A DNA stretch of 29,672 nt from CAZEJK01 sp964512045 (GTDB lineage: Bacteria; Acidobacteriota; Thermoanaerobaculia; Thermoanaerobaculales; Sulfomarinibacteraceae): positions 1 to 29,672 of the forward strand of contig CAZEJK010000041.1 in assembly GCA_964512045.1 (NCBI GenBank). Reading direction: 5' to 3'. Under the pieces are notes generated by a model. It did not search any database. It was not told the origin of the DNA and worked only from the letters and a program-made list of their open reading frames with translations. This document shows positions 21,878 through 29,619 of this stretch, in pieces. Numbering within the stretch: the stretch's first letter is position 1; the number at the start of each line of letters is the position of its first letter. The position numbers and the translations under genes were made by a program.

Positions 21878-23857
21878 ATGTCAGAGATCGCGGAGGTTGC
21901 CCGAGGCGCTGGTGCGAGCGGGCCGACGGTCACGATCACGCTGCCGGACGGTACGCAGCGGCAGATGCCGAGTGGCGTCAGCGTGATCGAGGTCGCTCGC
22001 TCGATCGGCAAACGGCTGGCCCGCGACACGGTTGCCGGAGTGGTGAACGGTCGCCTGGTGGATCTGCGTACGCCGATCGAGGACGATGCCACCGTCCACA
22101 TCGTGACCACCACGGATCCCGAAGGGGCGGAGGTGATCCGCCACTCTGCGGAGCACGTGCTTGCCGACGCGGTCAAGCGGCTGTGGCCGGGAACGCCGAT
22201 CGATGCCGGTCGGCAAGACCACTCGGAGAAGTTCCAGTACGACTTTCGGTTCGAGCGGCCGTTCCGCCCAGAGGACCTGGAGCGCATCGAGGAGGAGATG
22301 CGTGTCATCCTCAAGGAGGATCATGGCTTCGAGCGGATCGAGGTGGACCGGGCCTCCGCCGAGCAGATCATGCGCGAGCGGGGCGAGGAGATCAAGCTGA
22401 TCCGGCTCGCGGATATCCCGGAGGGTGAGACGATCAGTCTCTACCAGCACGATGACTTCGTGGATCTCTGTCGGGGCCCACATGTGCAGCGTACGTCCCA
22501 GATCGGGGCAGTGCACCTGCTCGAGTCGTCCGGCGCGTACTTCAAGGGCGATGAGACCAACGAGATGCTGCAGCGGATCTACGGGACCGCGTTTGCCACA
22601 CCGGCAGATCTGAAGGCATACCTCGAGCATCAGGCGGAGATCCGTCGTCGTGACCACCGCCGGCTCGGCAAGGAGCTCGAGCTGTTCACCTTCCTGCCCG
22701 AGGCGCCCGCAAGCCCGTTCTTTCTGCCGCGGGGGACCGTGGTGTACAACGAGCTGCTCGGCCTGATGCGCGAACGGTACCGCCACTACGGTTACCGAGA
22801 GGTCATCACCCCGCAGGTGTTCGATGTGTCGCTGTGGCGACGGTCCGGCCACTGGGACAACTACCGCGAGGAGATGTTCTTCGCAGACGCCTACGACTCG
22901 GTCGAGGAGCGGAGCAGCAGCATCAAGCCGATGAACTGCCCGTCTCACTGTCTGATCTATGCCACCCAGCTGCAGTCCTACAGGGATCTGCCGGTTCGCA
23001 TTGCGGACTTCGGTCGGTTGCATCGGTACGAGCGCTCCGGCGTGGTGACTGGGCTGACGCGGGTGCGTTCGTTCTGTCAGGACGACGCGCATATCTTCTG
23101 CACGCCCGACCAGATCGGCCAGGAGATCTCGTCGCTGTTCGAGCTCGTGTTCGAGATCTATGATCTGTTCGGTTTCGAGAACGTACAGATCTTCCTGTCC
23201 ACCCGGCCGGAGAAGGCGATCGGCGATCCGGCGGTGTGGGAGCACGCGCAGTCCGTGCTCGCCCATTGCCTGGACGAGCGTGGCGTCGACTTCACGGTCA
23301 ACGAAGGCGATGGAGCGTTCTACGGTCCGAAGATCGACTTCGTGGTTCATGACGCCATCGGTCGGGAGTGGCAGCTGGCCACGATCCAGCTCGACTTCCA
23401 GATGCCGGAGCGATTCGATCTGACCTTCGTGGACAGTGACGGCCAGGAGAAGCGGCCGGTGATGATCCACAGAGCGATTCTCGGTTCGCTCGAGCGCTTC
23501 TTCGGGGTCATGCTCGAGCACTTTGCCGGGGACCTGCCGCCATGGCTCGCTCCGGAGCAGGTGCGGATCCTGCCGATCGTGGACTCGGTGCTGCCGTACG
23601 CCGAGCAGGTTCGTGCGCAGCTTGTCGACGCCGGCGTCCGTGCCGAGGTCGACGGTCGCAACGAGAAGCTGTCGTTCAAGATCCGGGAGGGAGAGACCGG
23701 CAAGGTCCCGTACCTGGTGGTCGTCGGCCAACGGGAGGCAGAGGATGGGACCGTGTCCTTGCGTCTGCGACACCGGAGGGATGAGGGAGTGCAACCACTT
23801 GATGCCGTGGTCGAGCGGATCACCGCCGCGGTGAGAAGCCGCTCGTTGACGGCCTGA
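21878..23857 (+). CDS. thrS: Threonyl-tRNA synthetase
   Basis: This is a 659-aa class II synthetase with an N-terminal TGS domain (about 10-75) and an editing domain with the zinc-type HxxxH (H89, H93 in HSAEH) and DLCRGPHV. The catalytic core carries the three zinc ligands (Cys in MNCPSHCLIY, His in QDDAHIF, His in VMIHRAILGS) and motif 2 RYERSGVVTGLTRVRSF. A C-terminal anticodon-binding domain begins near 555. The ATG at 21878 follows GAGGAG by 6 nt and gives the usual N-terminus; the longer open frame runs back into tRNA-Val. infC, which often follows thrS, is absent: rpmI comes next. Confidence 0.98.
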   Translation: MSEIAEVARGAGASGPTVTITLPDGTQRQMPSGVSVIEVARSIGKRLARDTVAGVVNGRLVDLRTPIEDDATVHIVTTTDPEGAEVIRHSAEHVLADAVKRLWPGTPIDAGRQDHSEKFQYDFRFERPFRPEDLERIEEEMRVILKEDHGFERIEVDRASAEQIMRERGEEIKLIRLADIPEGETISLYQHDDFVDLCRGPHVQRTSQIGAVHLLESSGAYFKGDETNEMLQRIYGTAFATPADLKAYLEHQAEIRRRDHRRLGKELELFTFLPEAPASPFFLPRGTVVYNELLGLMRERYRHYGYREVITPQVFDVSLWRRSGHWDNYREEMFFADAYDSVEERSSSIKPMNCPSHCLIYATQLQSYRDLPVRIADFGRLHRYERSGVVTGLTRVRSFCQDDAHIFCTPDQIGQEISSLFELVFEIYDLFGFENVQIFLSTRPEKAIGDPAVWEHAQSVLAHCLDERGVDFTVNEGDGAFYGPKIDFVVHDAIGREWQLATIQLDFQMPERFDLTFVDSDGQEKRPVMIHRAILGSLERFFGVMLEHFAGDLPPWLAPEQVRILPIVDSVLPYAEQVRAQLVDAGVRAEVDGRNEKLSFKIREGETGKVPYLVVVGQREAEDGTVSLRLRHRRDEGVQPLDAVVERITAAVRSRSLTA

Positions 23858-23947
23858 CAACCCGACCGATCCGAGGGCAGGGCCCGCATCGGGACACTGA
23901 GCTGTGCCGAGGGAGCTGTCCGAGATCGAGTAAGGAGAGAGATCGAC

Positions 23948-24145
23948 ATGCCGAAGCTGAAGAGCCACAGGGGCGCTGCCAAGCGGGTGAAGCGTACGGC
24001 TGGCGGCGGATTCAAACGCCACCATGCCTACTGCTCACACATCTTGACCAAGAAGAGCGCCAAGCGGAAGCGCAAGCTGCGCTCCGCAGAGATGGTAACC
24101 GACTCGGACCGGAAGGTTCTGGAGCGCATGCTCCCGTACGCGTAA
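23948..24145 (+). CDS. rpmI: 50S ribosomal protein L35
   Basis: This 65-aa basic protein begins MPKLKSHRGAAKRVK and has the conserved FKRHHAYCSHILTKKSAKRKRKLR segment read in two parts (FKRHHAYCSHIL, TKKSAKRKRKLR). It is a large-subunit ribosomal protein. The ATG follows a GGAGAGAG ribosome site. It lies 15 bp before rplT, in the usual rpmI-rplT pair. The 90-bp gap after thrS (23858-23947) shows no gene and no infC. Confidence 0.97.
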   Translation: MPKLKSHRGAAKRVKRTAGGGFKRHHAYCSHILTKKSAKRKRKLRSAEMVTDSDRKVLERMLPYA

Positions 24146-24160
24146 GGCAGGAGGTGTCTG

Positions 24161-24514
24161 ATGCGAGTCAAGCGCTCCAACCACAGAGCACAACGTCGGA
24201 AGAAGATTCTCAAGCTGGCCGAAGGGTACTGGGGTGGTAAGTCACGCCTCCACCGGGTGGCCAAGCTCCAGGTGGAGAAGGGCCTGCAGTATGCCTATCG
24301 CGACCGCAAGGCGCGCAAGCGCGAGTTCCGGTCGTTGTGGATCACCCGCATCAACGCTGCGGCCCGGGAGAACGGGCTCAGCTACTCCAAGCTCATTGCG
24401 GGGCTGAAGGCTGCTGGCGCCCAGCTGGATCGTAAGGTCCTGGCCGATCTTGCTGTCAACGATCCGCAGGCGTTTCGCGAGCTGGCGGAGCTTGCCAAGG
24501 GATCGCTCGGTTGA
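24161..24514 (+). CDS. rplT: 50S ribosomal protein L20
   Basis: This 117-aa basic protein shows the L20 signatures HRAQRRKKILKLAEGYWG, QYAYRDRKARKREFRSLW and ITRINAAARENGLSYSKLI. It binds 23S rRNA and is needed early in 50S assembly. It is co-transcribed with rpmI, 15 bp upstream, with ribosome site GGCAGGAGG. A weak hairpin follows its stop at 24520. Confidence 0.98.
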   Translation: MRVKRSNHRAQRRKKILKLAEGYWGGKSRLHRVAKLQVEKGLQYAYRDRKARKREFRSLWITRINAAARENGLSYSKLIAGLKAAGAQLDRKVLADLAVNDPQAFRELAELAKGSLG

Positions 24515-24519
24515 CAGGT

Positions 24520-24536
24520 ACCCCTCTTCTGGGGTT
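24520..24536 (+). terminator. Weak hairpin after rplT
   Basis: ACCCC (24520-24524) pairs with GGGGT (24531-24535) around TCTTCT. There is only TT after it, so termination would be weak. TTGACA at 24511-24516 overlaps the rplT stop, but no matching -10 is clear. Confidence 0.3.
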
Positions 24537-24595
24537 GAGTGAGCGGGCGAACCGTGAACCGTGCAGCGAGCCGACAACGGCGGAAAGGGGCCATG

Positions 24596-24844
24596 ATGGC
24601 GATCGAGTCGGTACTCAGCCGTCTTGAAGGACGGATCGATGAGCTGATCAAGGCACACGAGGAGCTGCGTCAGCGCAACACGGAGCTGGAGAGCCGGCTG
24701 GCCGAGCGTGATGCGGCCGCCTCCGCCCATCAGGAGGTCCAGGAGCGGCTGCAGACGATGGAAACGGAGCGGGAGCAGGTGGCGAGCCGCCTGGAGAAGG
24801 TCCTGAGCCACCTGGACAACGTGCTCGGCGACGACTCGGCGTAG
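24596..24844 (+). CDS. ZapB-like coiled-coil protein
   Basis: This 82-aa protein is almost entirely a coiled coil with heptads from about residue 5 to 72 (LSRLEGRIDELIKAHEEL, LESRLAERDAA, LEKVLSHLDNVL). Its size matches the cell division factor ZapB (81 aa in Escherichia coli), and it is encoded directly before zapA. A role in Z-ring organisation is inferred from size, coiled-coil form and that neighbour, because coiled coils give little sequence specificity. The ATG at 24596 follows AAGGGG by 5 nt; ATG 24593 and an upstream GTG at 24539 are less likely. Confidence 0.65.
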   Translation: MAIESVLSRLEGRIDELIKAHEELRQRNTELESRLAERDAAASAHQEVQERLQTMETEREQVASRLEKVLSHLDNVLGDDSA

Positions 24845-24957
24845 GGGGCCCGGCCGGGCCACTCGAGAGCCAGTCGGATCGCAGAGCCTGCTCGACTCCC
24901 CCGCCCCGATGGTGGCCGCTGGCCACACTGCGGCATAGCGGACGCCGCCGCATAGGT

Positions 24958-24963
24958 TATACT
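24958..24963 (+). promoter_or_regulatory. -10-like element before zapA
   Basis: TATACT, five of six bases to consensus, lies 19 nt before the zapA ATG, with a GGAGGG ribosome site between. A clear -35 is not seen. The 138-bp gap 24845-24982 also holds two GC hairpins, including GTGGCC-GCT-GGCCAC at 24913-24927. Confidence 0.4.
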
Positions 24964-24982
24964 TTGGGGTGGAGGGTTGGAG

Positions 24983-25300
24983 ATGGCAACGGTTCGTGCA
25001 ACGGTCGAGGTGTTCGGTGTTCGACTCGGCCTGCGTGCGGACGGTGAGGCAGCGAAGCTGCAGGATCTCGCGCGGTACGTCGATCGGCGGATGCGCGAGG
25101 TGGCCGACCAGACCTCCAGCGTCGACACGATCAAGATTTCGATCTTGACGGCACTCAACATTGCGGACGAGCTCTTTCGAGAGCGAGAGAGAGATCAGGA
25201 CGTCCGACATCGGAAGCTGGAAGAGCAGGCTGAGCGTCTCGTGCTCAAACTCGAGGATGTTTTAGGTGGAGGGGAGCATGCTCCCCAGGAAGAGGATTGA
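24983..25300 (+). CDS. zapA: Cell division protein ZapA
   Basis: This 105-aa protein has the ZapA fold: an N-terminal VRATVEVFGVRLGLRADGE strand pair, the conserved LARYVDRRMREVA helix, and IKISILTALNIADELFRE, followed by a long coiled-coil helix. ZapA cross-links FtsZ filaments and stabilises the Z-ring. The ATG at 24983 follows GGAGGG by 6 nt. It lies between a ZapB-like gene and the interval before rny, a conserved position in several phyla. Confidence 0.9.
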   Translation: MATVRATVEVFGVRLGLRADGEAAKLQDLARYVDRRMREVADQTSSVDTIKISILTALNIADELFRERERDQDVRHRKLEEQAERLVLKLEDVLGGGEHAPQEED

Positions 25301-25558
25301 GAACAGGAGGTTCCTGCGCGGTTGGTGATGAGTGACGCCATCTGTGAACCAACATCGTTTGATACGGTTGCCGGGTTTGGTCGCATCGATCGAGCCGACA
25401 GGCGAGAAAGATGTGACTGACAGGCGCCAACCTGTGGTCATACAGGTTCAAGCAGGGTTGCTCACACGGCCGTAGCGGGAGCCTCCACATCCCGATAGTG
25501 ACGTGCTCTAAAAGCCAGGTGGGACGCACCCTGATCTCCTCGAGACAGGGGGTGAATC
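25301..25558 (+). ncRNA. Possible 6S RNA (ssrS) interval between zapA and rny
   Basis: No protein is supported in these 258 bp. In many bacteria a 6S RNA lies directly after zapA. A central hairpin AACCTGT-GGTCAT-ACAGGTT (25429-25448) is perfect, and TGTGA (25412-25416) pairs with TCACA (25462-25466) further out. CCG/CGG and GGC/GCC pairs (25395-25403 with 25469-25478) extend that arm. Near the start, GTTGGT (25321-25326) pairs with ACCAAC (25348-25353). I could not find the closing stem that 6S RNA should have, so this is mainly a positional call. Confidence 0.35.
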
Positions 25559-27124
25559 GTGGAGTACCTGGTGTACGCCGGCCTGATCATCGAGCTGGCG
25601 TGTGTACTGCTGCTGGTTCTCCTGTGGCAGCGTCTCAAGGCATCCGGGCAACGGACCGTGAACAACGCCACGCAGGAGGCGCGACGGATTGTCGCCCAGG
25701 CGGAGATCGAGGCCCAGAGCCTACTCAAGGACAGCGAGGTGGCGGCTCGGGAGCGGTTGCTCGCGGCTCGGAGTGAGTTCGAGCGCGAGACCCGCGACTA
25801 TCGGATCGACCTTTCGAACATCGAGGATCGCCTCAAAGCGCTGCAGGAGACCCTGGACGAGCGGGATGAGACCATGCGGCAGCAGTCGGAGCAGCTGGCT
25901 GCCACGCAGGCGGACGTGGCCACGCGCGAGTCCGCCCTGATCGAGCGGGAGCAGCAGCTCGAGGCACTGTGCCAGGAGCAGCAGGCTCGTCTCGAGCAGG
26001 TGGCGGGGATGACGGCCGAGCAGGCCAAGGATGTCTTGCTCCATAACCTCGAGAACGAGGCGCGCATGGATGCGGCGGCGATGGTCCGCCGGATCGAGGA
26101 AGAGGCGATCGAAAAGTCGAAGGAGAAGGCACGACGGATCATCTCGGCGTCGATTCAGAGGATCGCGTCGGACCACGTCATCGAAAGCACGGTGTCGGTG
26201 GTGGACCTCCCTTCGGACGACATGAAAGGACGGATCATCGGTCGCGAGGGGCGGAACATCCGTGCGTTCGAGCAGGCGTCTGGAGTCGATCTGATCGTCG
26301 ACGACACGCCGGGCGCGGTGATTCTGTCCTGCTTCGAGCCGGTGCGCCGGGAGATCGCCCGTCTGGCGTTGATCCGGCTCATTCAGGATGGGCGGATCCA
26401 TCCGGCTCGGATCGAGGAGATCGTCGGCAAGGTGCAGGCAGAGATGGAGGAGAAGCTGCTCGCCGATGGCGAGGCCGCAGCGTTGGAGATGTCGATTCCG
26501 GACCTCCATCCTGACCTGCTGCGGATGGTCGGCCGCTTGCAGTTCCGGTCGTCCTACGGTCAGAACGTGCTGAAGCACTCCAAGGAGGTGGCATGGCTCG
26601 CATGCCACATGGCCACCGAGCTCGGCGCCAACTCCGGGGTGGCGAAACGTGCGGGTTTCCTGCACGATATCGGTAAGGCGGTGGATCGCGAGATGGAGGG
26701 GACCCACCTCGACCTGGGCCGGGAGTTTCTGCGCAAGCTCGGGGAGCAGCCGGACGTGATCCATGCCATGGAGTGTCACCACGGCGACTACGATCCCACC
26801 AGCGTCGAGGCGGTGCTCGTGACTGCCGCCGATGCGCTGTCGGCTGCGCGTCCCGGCGCCCGGCGGGAGATCCTCGAGAACTACATCAAACGGCTCGAGA
26901 AGCTCGAGACCGTCGCGAACGAGTTCGACGGGGTGGAGAAGGCGTTTGCCATTCAGGCGGGACGCGAGCTTCGGATCATCGTCGAGGCGAGCCAGATCGG
27001 TGACGACGCCGCCACCTGGCTGGCACGGGATGTGGCGAAGAAGATCGAAGGAGAGCTGACCTACCCCGGTCAGATCAAGGTGACCGTCATTCGCGAGACT
27101 CGAGCGGTGGAGTACGCCCGGTGA
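25559..27124 (+). CDS. rny: Ribonuclease Y
   Basis: This 521-aa endoribonuclease starts bulk mRNA decay at the membrane. It has an N-terminal membrane helix (about 5-22), a long coiled coil (about 35-190), a KH RNA-binding domain (about 215-280, GRIIGREGRNIRAFEQ), and an HD domain with GFLHDIGKAVDRE and MECHHGDYDP. The family C-terminal segment follows (NEFDGVEKAFAIQAGRELRI). The GTG at 25559 follows a strong purine-rich ribosome site (AGGGGGT). Its stop overlaps the ymdB start as GTGA, an arrangement also common in Firmicutes. Confidence 0.97.
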   Translation: MEYLVYAGLIIELACVLLLVLLWQRLKASGQRTVNNATQEARRIVAQAEIEAQSLLKDSEVAARERLLAARSEFERETRDYRIDLSNIEDRLKALQETLDERDETMRQQSEQLAATQADVATRESALIEREQQLEALCQEQQARLEQVAGMTAEQAKDVLLHNLENEARMDAAAMVRRIEEEAIEKSKEKARRIISASIQRIASDHVIESTVSVVDLPSDDMKGRIIGREGRNIRAFEQASGVDLIVDDTPGAVILSCFEPVRREIARLALIRLIQDGRIHPARIEEIVGKVQAEMEEKLLADGEAAALEMSIPDLHPDLLRMVGRLQFRSSYGQNVLKHSKEVAWLACHMATELGANSGVAKRAGFLHDIGKAVDREMEGTHLDLGREFLRKLGEQPDVIHAMECHHGDYDPTSVEAVLVTAADALSAARPGARREILENYIKRLEKLETVANEFDGVEKAFAIQAGRELRIIVEASQIGDDAATWLARDVAKKIEGELTYPGQIKVTVIRETRAVEYAR

Positions 27125-27918
27125 TCCGTCTCCTTTTCGTGGGCGACGTGGTCGCCGGGGCGGGGCGGAGGCTGCTGGTCGAGCATCTCGAGTCGTTGAT
27201 CGACGGTGATCGGATCGACTTCGTCGTGGCAAACGTGGAGAACGCGGCGGGCGGACGAGGGCTGACCCTCGAGGTCATGGCTCAGCTTGACGAGCTGCCG
27301 GTGGACGTGTGGACGACGGGCAATCACATCTGGGACCAGAAGGAAGGGGTCGGTCTGCTCGATGGGCACCCTGCTCTGCTCCGTCCGGCGAACTACCCCG
27401 TCGGTGTTCCCGGGCGTGGGTGGTGTGTCGAGGAGACCGCGGGTGGTGTGCCGGTTGCGGTGGTGAACCTGCAGGGGCGAGTCTTCATGGAGCCGATCGA
27501 CTGCCCGTTTCAGGTGGCCGATCGCGTGCTGGACGACATCCGCACCGAGCGACCGGATGTTCGCGTGCTGCTCGTCGATATGCACGCCGAAGCCACCTCG
27601 GAGAAGCAGGCGATCGCGGTGTACCTCGACGGTCGCGTGTCAGCGGTGCTGGGGACTCATACCCATGTGCCAACGGCTGACGAGCGTATTCTCGGCGGCG
27701 GCACGGCATTCCAAACGGACGTGGGAATGACAGGTGCCTGGCAGTCCGTGATCGGGATGCGACCGGCCGAGGTGCTGCACAGGTTCCTCTATCACACACC
27801 GAAGCATCTTCAGCCCGCCCGCCGAGGTGGCGTGCTGTGCGGCACGGTCGTGGAGGTGGATGAGGCCGACGGTCGCGCACGCGCCATCCGCCGAGTGCGT
27901 GCCGACGAGCGATCGTGA
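27121..27918 (+). CDS. ymdB: YmdB-type metallophosphoesterase
   Basis: This 265-aa TIGR00282-family protein is a dimetal phosphodiesterase; the Bacillus member hydrolyses 2',3'-cyclic nucleotides and affects biofilm choice. It shows the metal-site motifs FVGDVVAGAG, VANVENAAGGRG, TTGNHIWDQ, VDMHAEATSEK, LGTHTHVPTADE and TDVGMTG. The GTG start overlaps the rny stop, and rny-ymdB coupling suggests a link with RNA decay. The next gene begins 19 bp later. Confidence 0.94.
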   Translation: MIRLLFVGDVVAGAGRRLLVEHLESLIDGDRIDFVVANVENAAGGRGLTLEVMAQLDELPVDVWTTGNHIWDQKEGVGLLDGHPALLRPANYPVGVPGRGWCVEETAGGVPVAVVNLQGRVFMEPIDCPFQVADRVLDDIRTERPDVRVLLVDMHAEATSEKQAIAVYLDGRVSAVLGTHTHVPTADERILGGGTAFQTDVGMTGAWQSVIGMRPAEVLHRFLYHTPKHLQPARRGGVLCGTVVEVDEADGRARAIRRVRADERS

Positions 27919-27937
27919 GACGGGACGAGGCATAGAC

Positions 27938-28999
27938 ATGGACCGCTCGGGCGGGCTTGGGACCCACCTCGTCGTGGATCTTCCCAACTGGCTTGGAGAC
28001 GTTGTCATGGCGCTGCCAGCGGTGGCGCGCCTGGTGGAGGAGAACCGCGGAGGCGAGACGGTTCTGCACACGGCGTCGACATCGCACCGGCTGCTCGGCC
28101 TGCTCTTCCCCGAGGCGCATATCGTGGTGTCCCGACGTCGCGCCTCGCCGTGGCAGGCGGCGGCTCGGCTGCGGAGCCGTTGGGGGCGGTTCGACATCGG
28201 TCTCACGCTGCGTCATGCCACTCGGGCCAAGCTGCTGCTTGCTGCCGTTGCGTGGCAGCGGGTCGGGAGCCACAGCGATGGTGGGACGGTGCTGCTGACA
28301 GATCCGGTCGCGGTGGATCGTCGGCGACATCAGATCTTCGACGCCGATCCGATGCTGCGACGACTTCACATTCCGACTGTGGATCCGTCATGGAGCGCCC
28401 CGGAGCTTCCTGAGCTGGCTGTCGAAGGCTGGGGGGCGCTCCCGCACGGGCTGCGTGCGGTGGATCGGCGCCTGCGGATCGGCATCGCCCCCACCGCGGC
28501 ATGGGGACCGTCGAAGCGGTGGCCGGCCGAGCGGTTCGGTGTGCTGGCTGCGGAGCTGGCGGATCGGGGAATGGTACCGGTGGTTGTCGTTGGACCCGGT
28601 GAGCAGGCAGTGGCACGGCAGGTCCAGTCGGGTGCCGGTCGGCCGCTGGCCGTAGTCGGGCCGATGCTCGATACCGCAGGACTGTTCGGCGTGCTGTCCC
28701 ATGTGCACACGGTCGTGAGTAACGACTCCGGACCGATGCACCTCGCTGCACTGGCTGGCTGTCGGGTGGTGGCCGTGTTCGGACCCACCGATCCCGGACG
28801 CACCGCGCCGCTCGGTCGGGGACACCGGATCGTACGCCGCGAGCTGGCGTGCAGCCCGTGCCTCGAGCGTCACTGCCCGGTGCGCCATCATCGCTGTCTC
28901 GAGGAGCTGCCGGTGTGTGACGTGGTGACGGCGGTCACTCGGCTGACGGACGATCCAACGATGACCCTGCGGTCTTCCCACATCTCTGTGGCATACTAG
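27938..28999 (+). CDS. Family 9 glycosyltransferase, heptosyltransferase-like
   Basis: This 353-aa protein resembles ADP-heptose:LPS heptosyltransferase II (WaaF). It shows the N-terminal LPNWLGDVVMALPAV motif, APTAAWGPSKRWPAERF at the start of the second Rossmann domain, VSNDSGPMHLAALAG and FGPTDPGRTAPLG. A cysteine-rich C-terminal segment (CSPCLERHCPVRHHRC) is typical of WaaF-type enzymes. It probably adds a sugar, possibly heptose, to an LPS core on the cytoplasmic face of the inner membrane, implying a diderm cell. The ATG at 27938 is preceded by ACGAGG with 7-nt spacing. Confidence 0.87.
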   Translation: MDRSGGLGTHLVVDLPNWLGDVVMALPAVARLVEENRGGETVLHTASTSHRLLGLLFPEAHIVVSRRRASPWQAAARLRSRWGRFDIGLTLRHATRAKLLLAAVAWQRVGSHSDGGTVLLTDPVAVDRRRHQIFDADPMLRRLHIPTVDPSWSAPELPELAVEGWGALPHGLRAVDRRLRIGIAPTAAWGPSKRWPAERFGVLAAELADRGMVPVVVVGPGEQAVARQVQSGAGRPLAVVGPMLDTAGLFGVLSHVHTVVSNDSGPMHLAALAGCRVVAVFGPTDPGRTAPLGRGHRIVRRELACSPCLERHCPVRHHRCLEELPVCDVVTAVTRLTDDPTMTLRSSHISVAY

Positions 29000-29040
29000 A
29001 AGATAGGGCGTCGAACCGTCCGCTGAAAGAGGAGTGCATC

Positions 29041-29610
29041 ATGTCCGAGCTGTCGCCGTTGGATATCCTTGGTACGACGTTTTCGAAGCGGCTGCACGGG
29101 TACGACCCGCAGGAGGTCCATGACTTCCTCTCGCAGGTGGCCAATCAGGTGGAGGGGTTGGTTCGGGAGCTGCGAGAGTCGCGGCAGGCGATTCACAGGC
29201 TGGAGCGGGAGTCCGCGTACCTCCAGGAGCGCCAGAACTCGGTGCAACAAGCGTTGATGTCGGCGCAGGAGTCTGCCGAGAAGACCGTTCAGCGTGCGGA
29301 GAGGGACGCGGAGCAGATTCTGGATCGGGCTCGCGATCAGCTCGAGTCGGCGCGAGCCGAAGGTCAGCGGATCATCGACGAGGCCCAGGGGATCGCCGAT
29401 ACGATCGTCGACGAGTCCACCAGTCGCGTGCGCTCGCTCGAGACGCTGATCCGTCAGCTGCGGCACCAGCGACGCGAAGCTCGCGGCGAGCTGCTGCGGC
29501 TCGTGGAGACCCTCGAGGGACTCGTCCGAGATGACCAGCGTCAGGAGCAGGAGGCGCCGGAGCCGGCGAGCCTGTCCGTTCTACGACGCCGTGAAGAGAA
29601 GTCGTCGTAG
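29041..29610 (+). CDS. DivIVA-domain coiled-coil protein
   Basis: This 189-aa protein begins with the DivIVA lipid-binding segment (LSPLDILGTTFSKRLHGYDPQEVHDFL), read here as SPLDILGTTFSKRLHGYD. A long coiled coil follows (about 30-165), with a hydrophilic tail. Such proteins bind curved membrane and recruit polar or septal growth partners. The ATG follows GAGGAG by 7 nt. A possible -10 (CATACT, 28992-28997) overlaps the stop of the glycosyltransferase gene. The type A repeat follows 9 bp after its stop. Confidence 0.88.
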   Translation: MSELSPLDILGTTFSKRLHGYDPQEVHDFLSQVANQVEGLVRELRESRQAIHRLERESAYLQERQNSVQQALMSAQESAEKTVQRAERDAEQILDRARDQLESARAEGQRIIDEAQGIADTIVDESTSRVRSLETLIRQLRHQRREARGELLRLVETLEGLVRDDQRQEQEAPEPASLSVLRRREEKSS

Positions 29611-29619
29611 GGATCTCTA

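Noticed and set aside
21881..24025. 714-codon open frame on the - strand opposite thrS and rpmI
   Set aside because: Antisense shadow of thrS; no recognisable protein features.
25721..27232. 503-codon - strand frame opposite rny
   Set aside because: Antisense shadow of the coiled-coil and HD coding region; low-complexity Arg/Leu/His composition.
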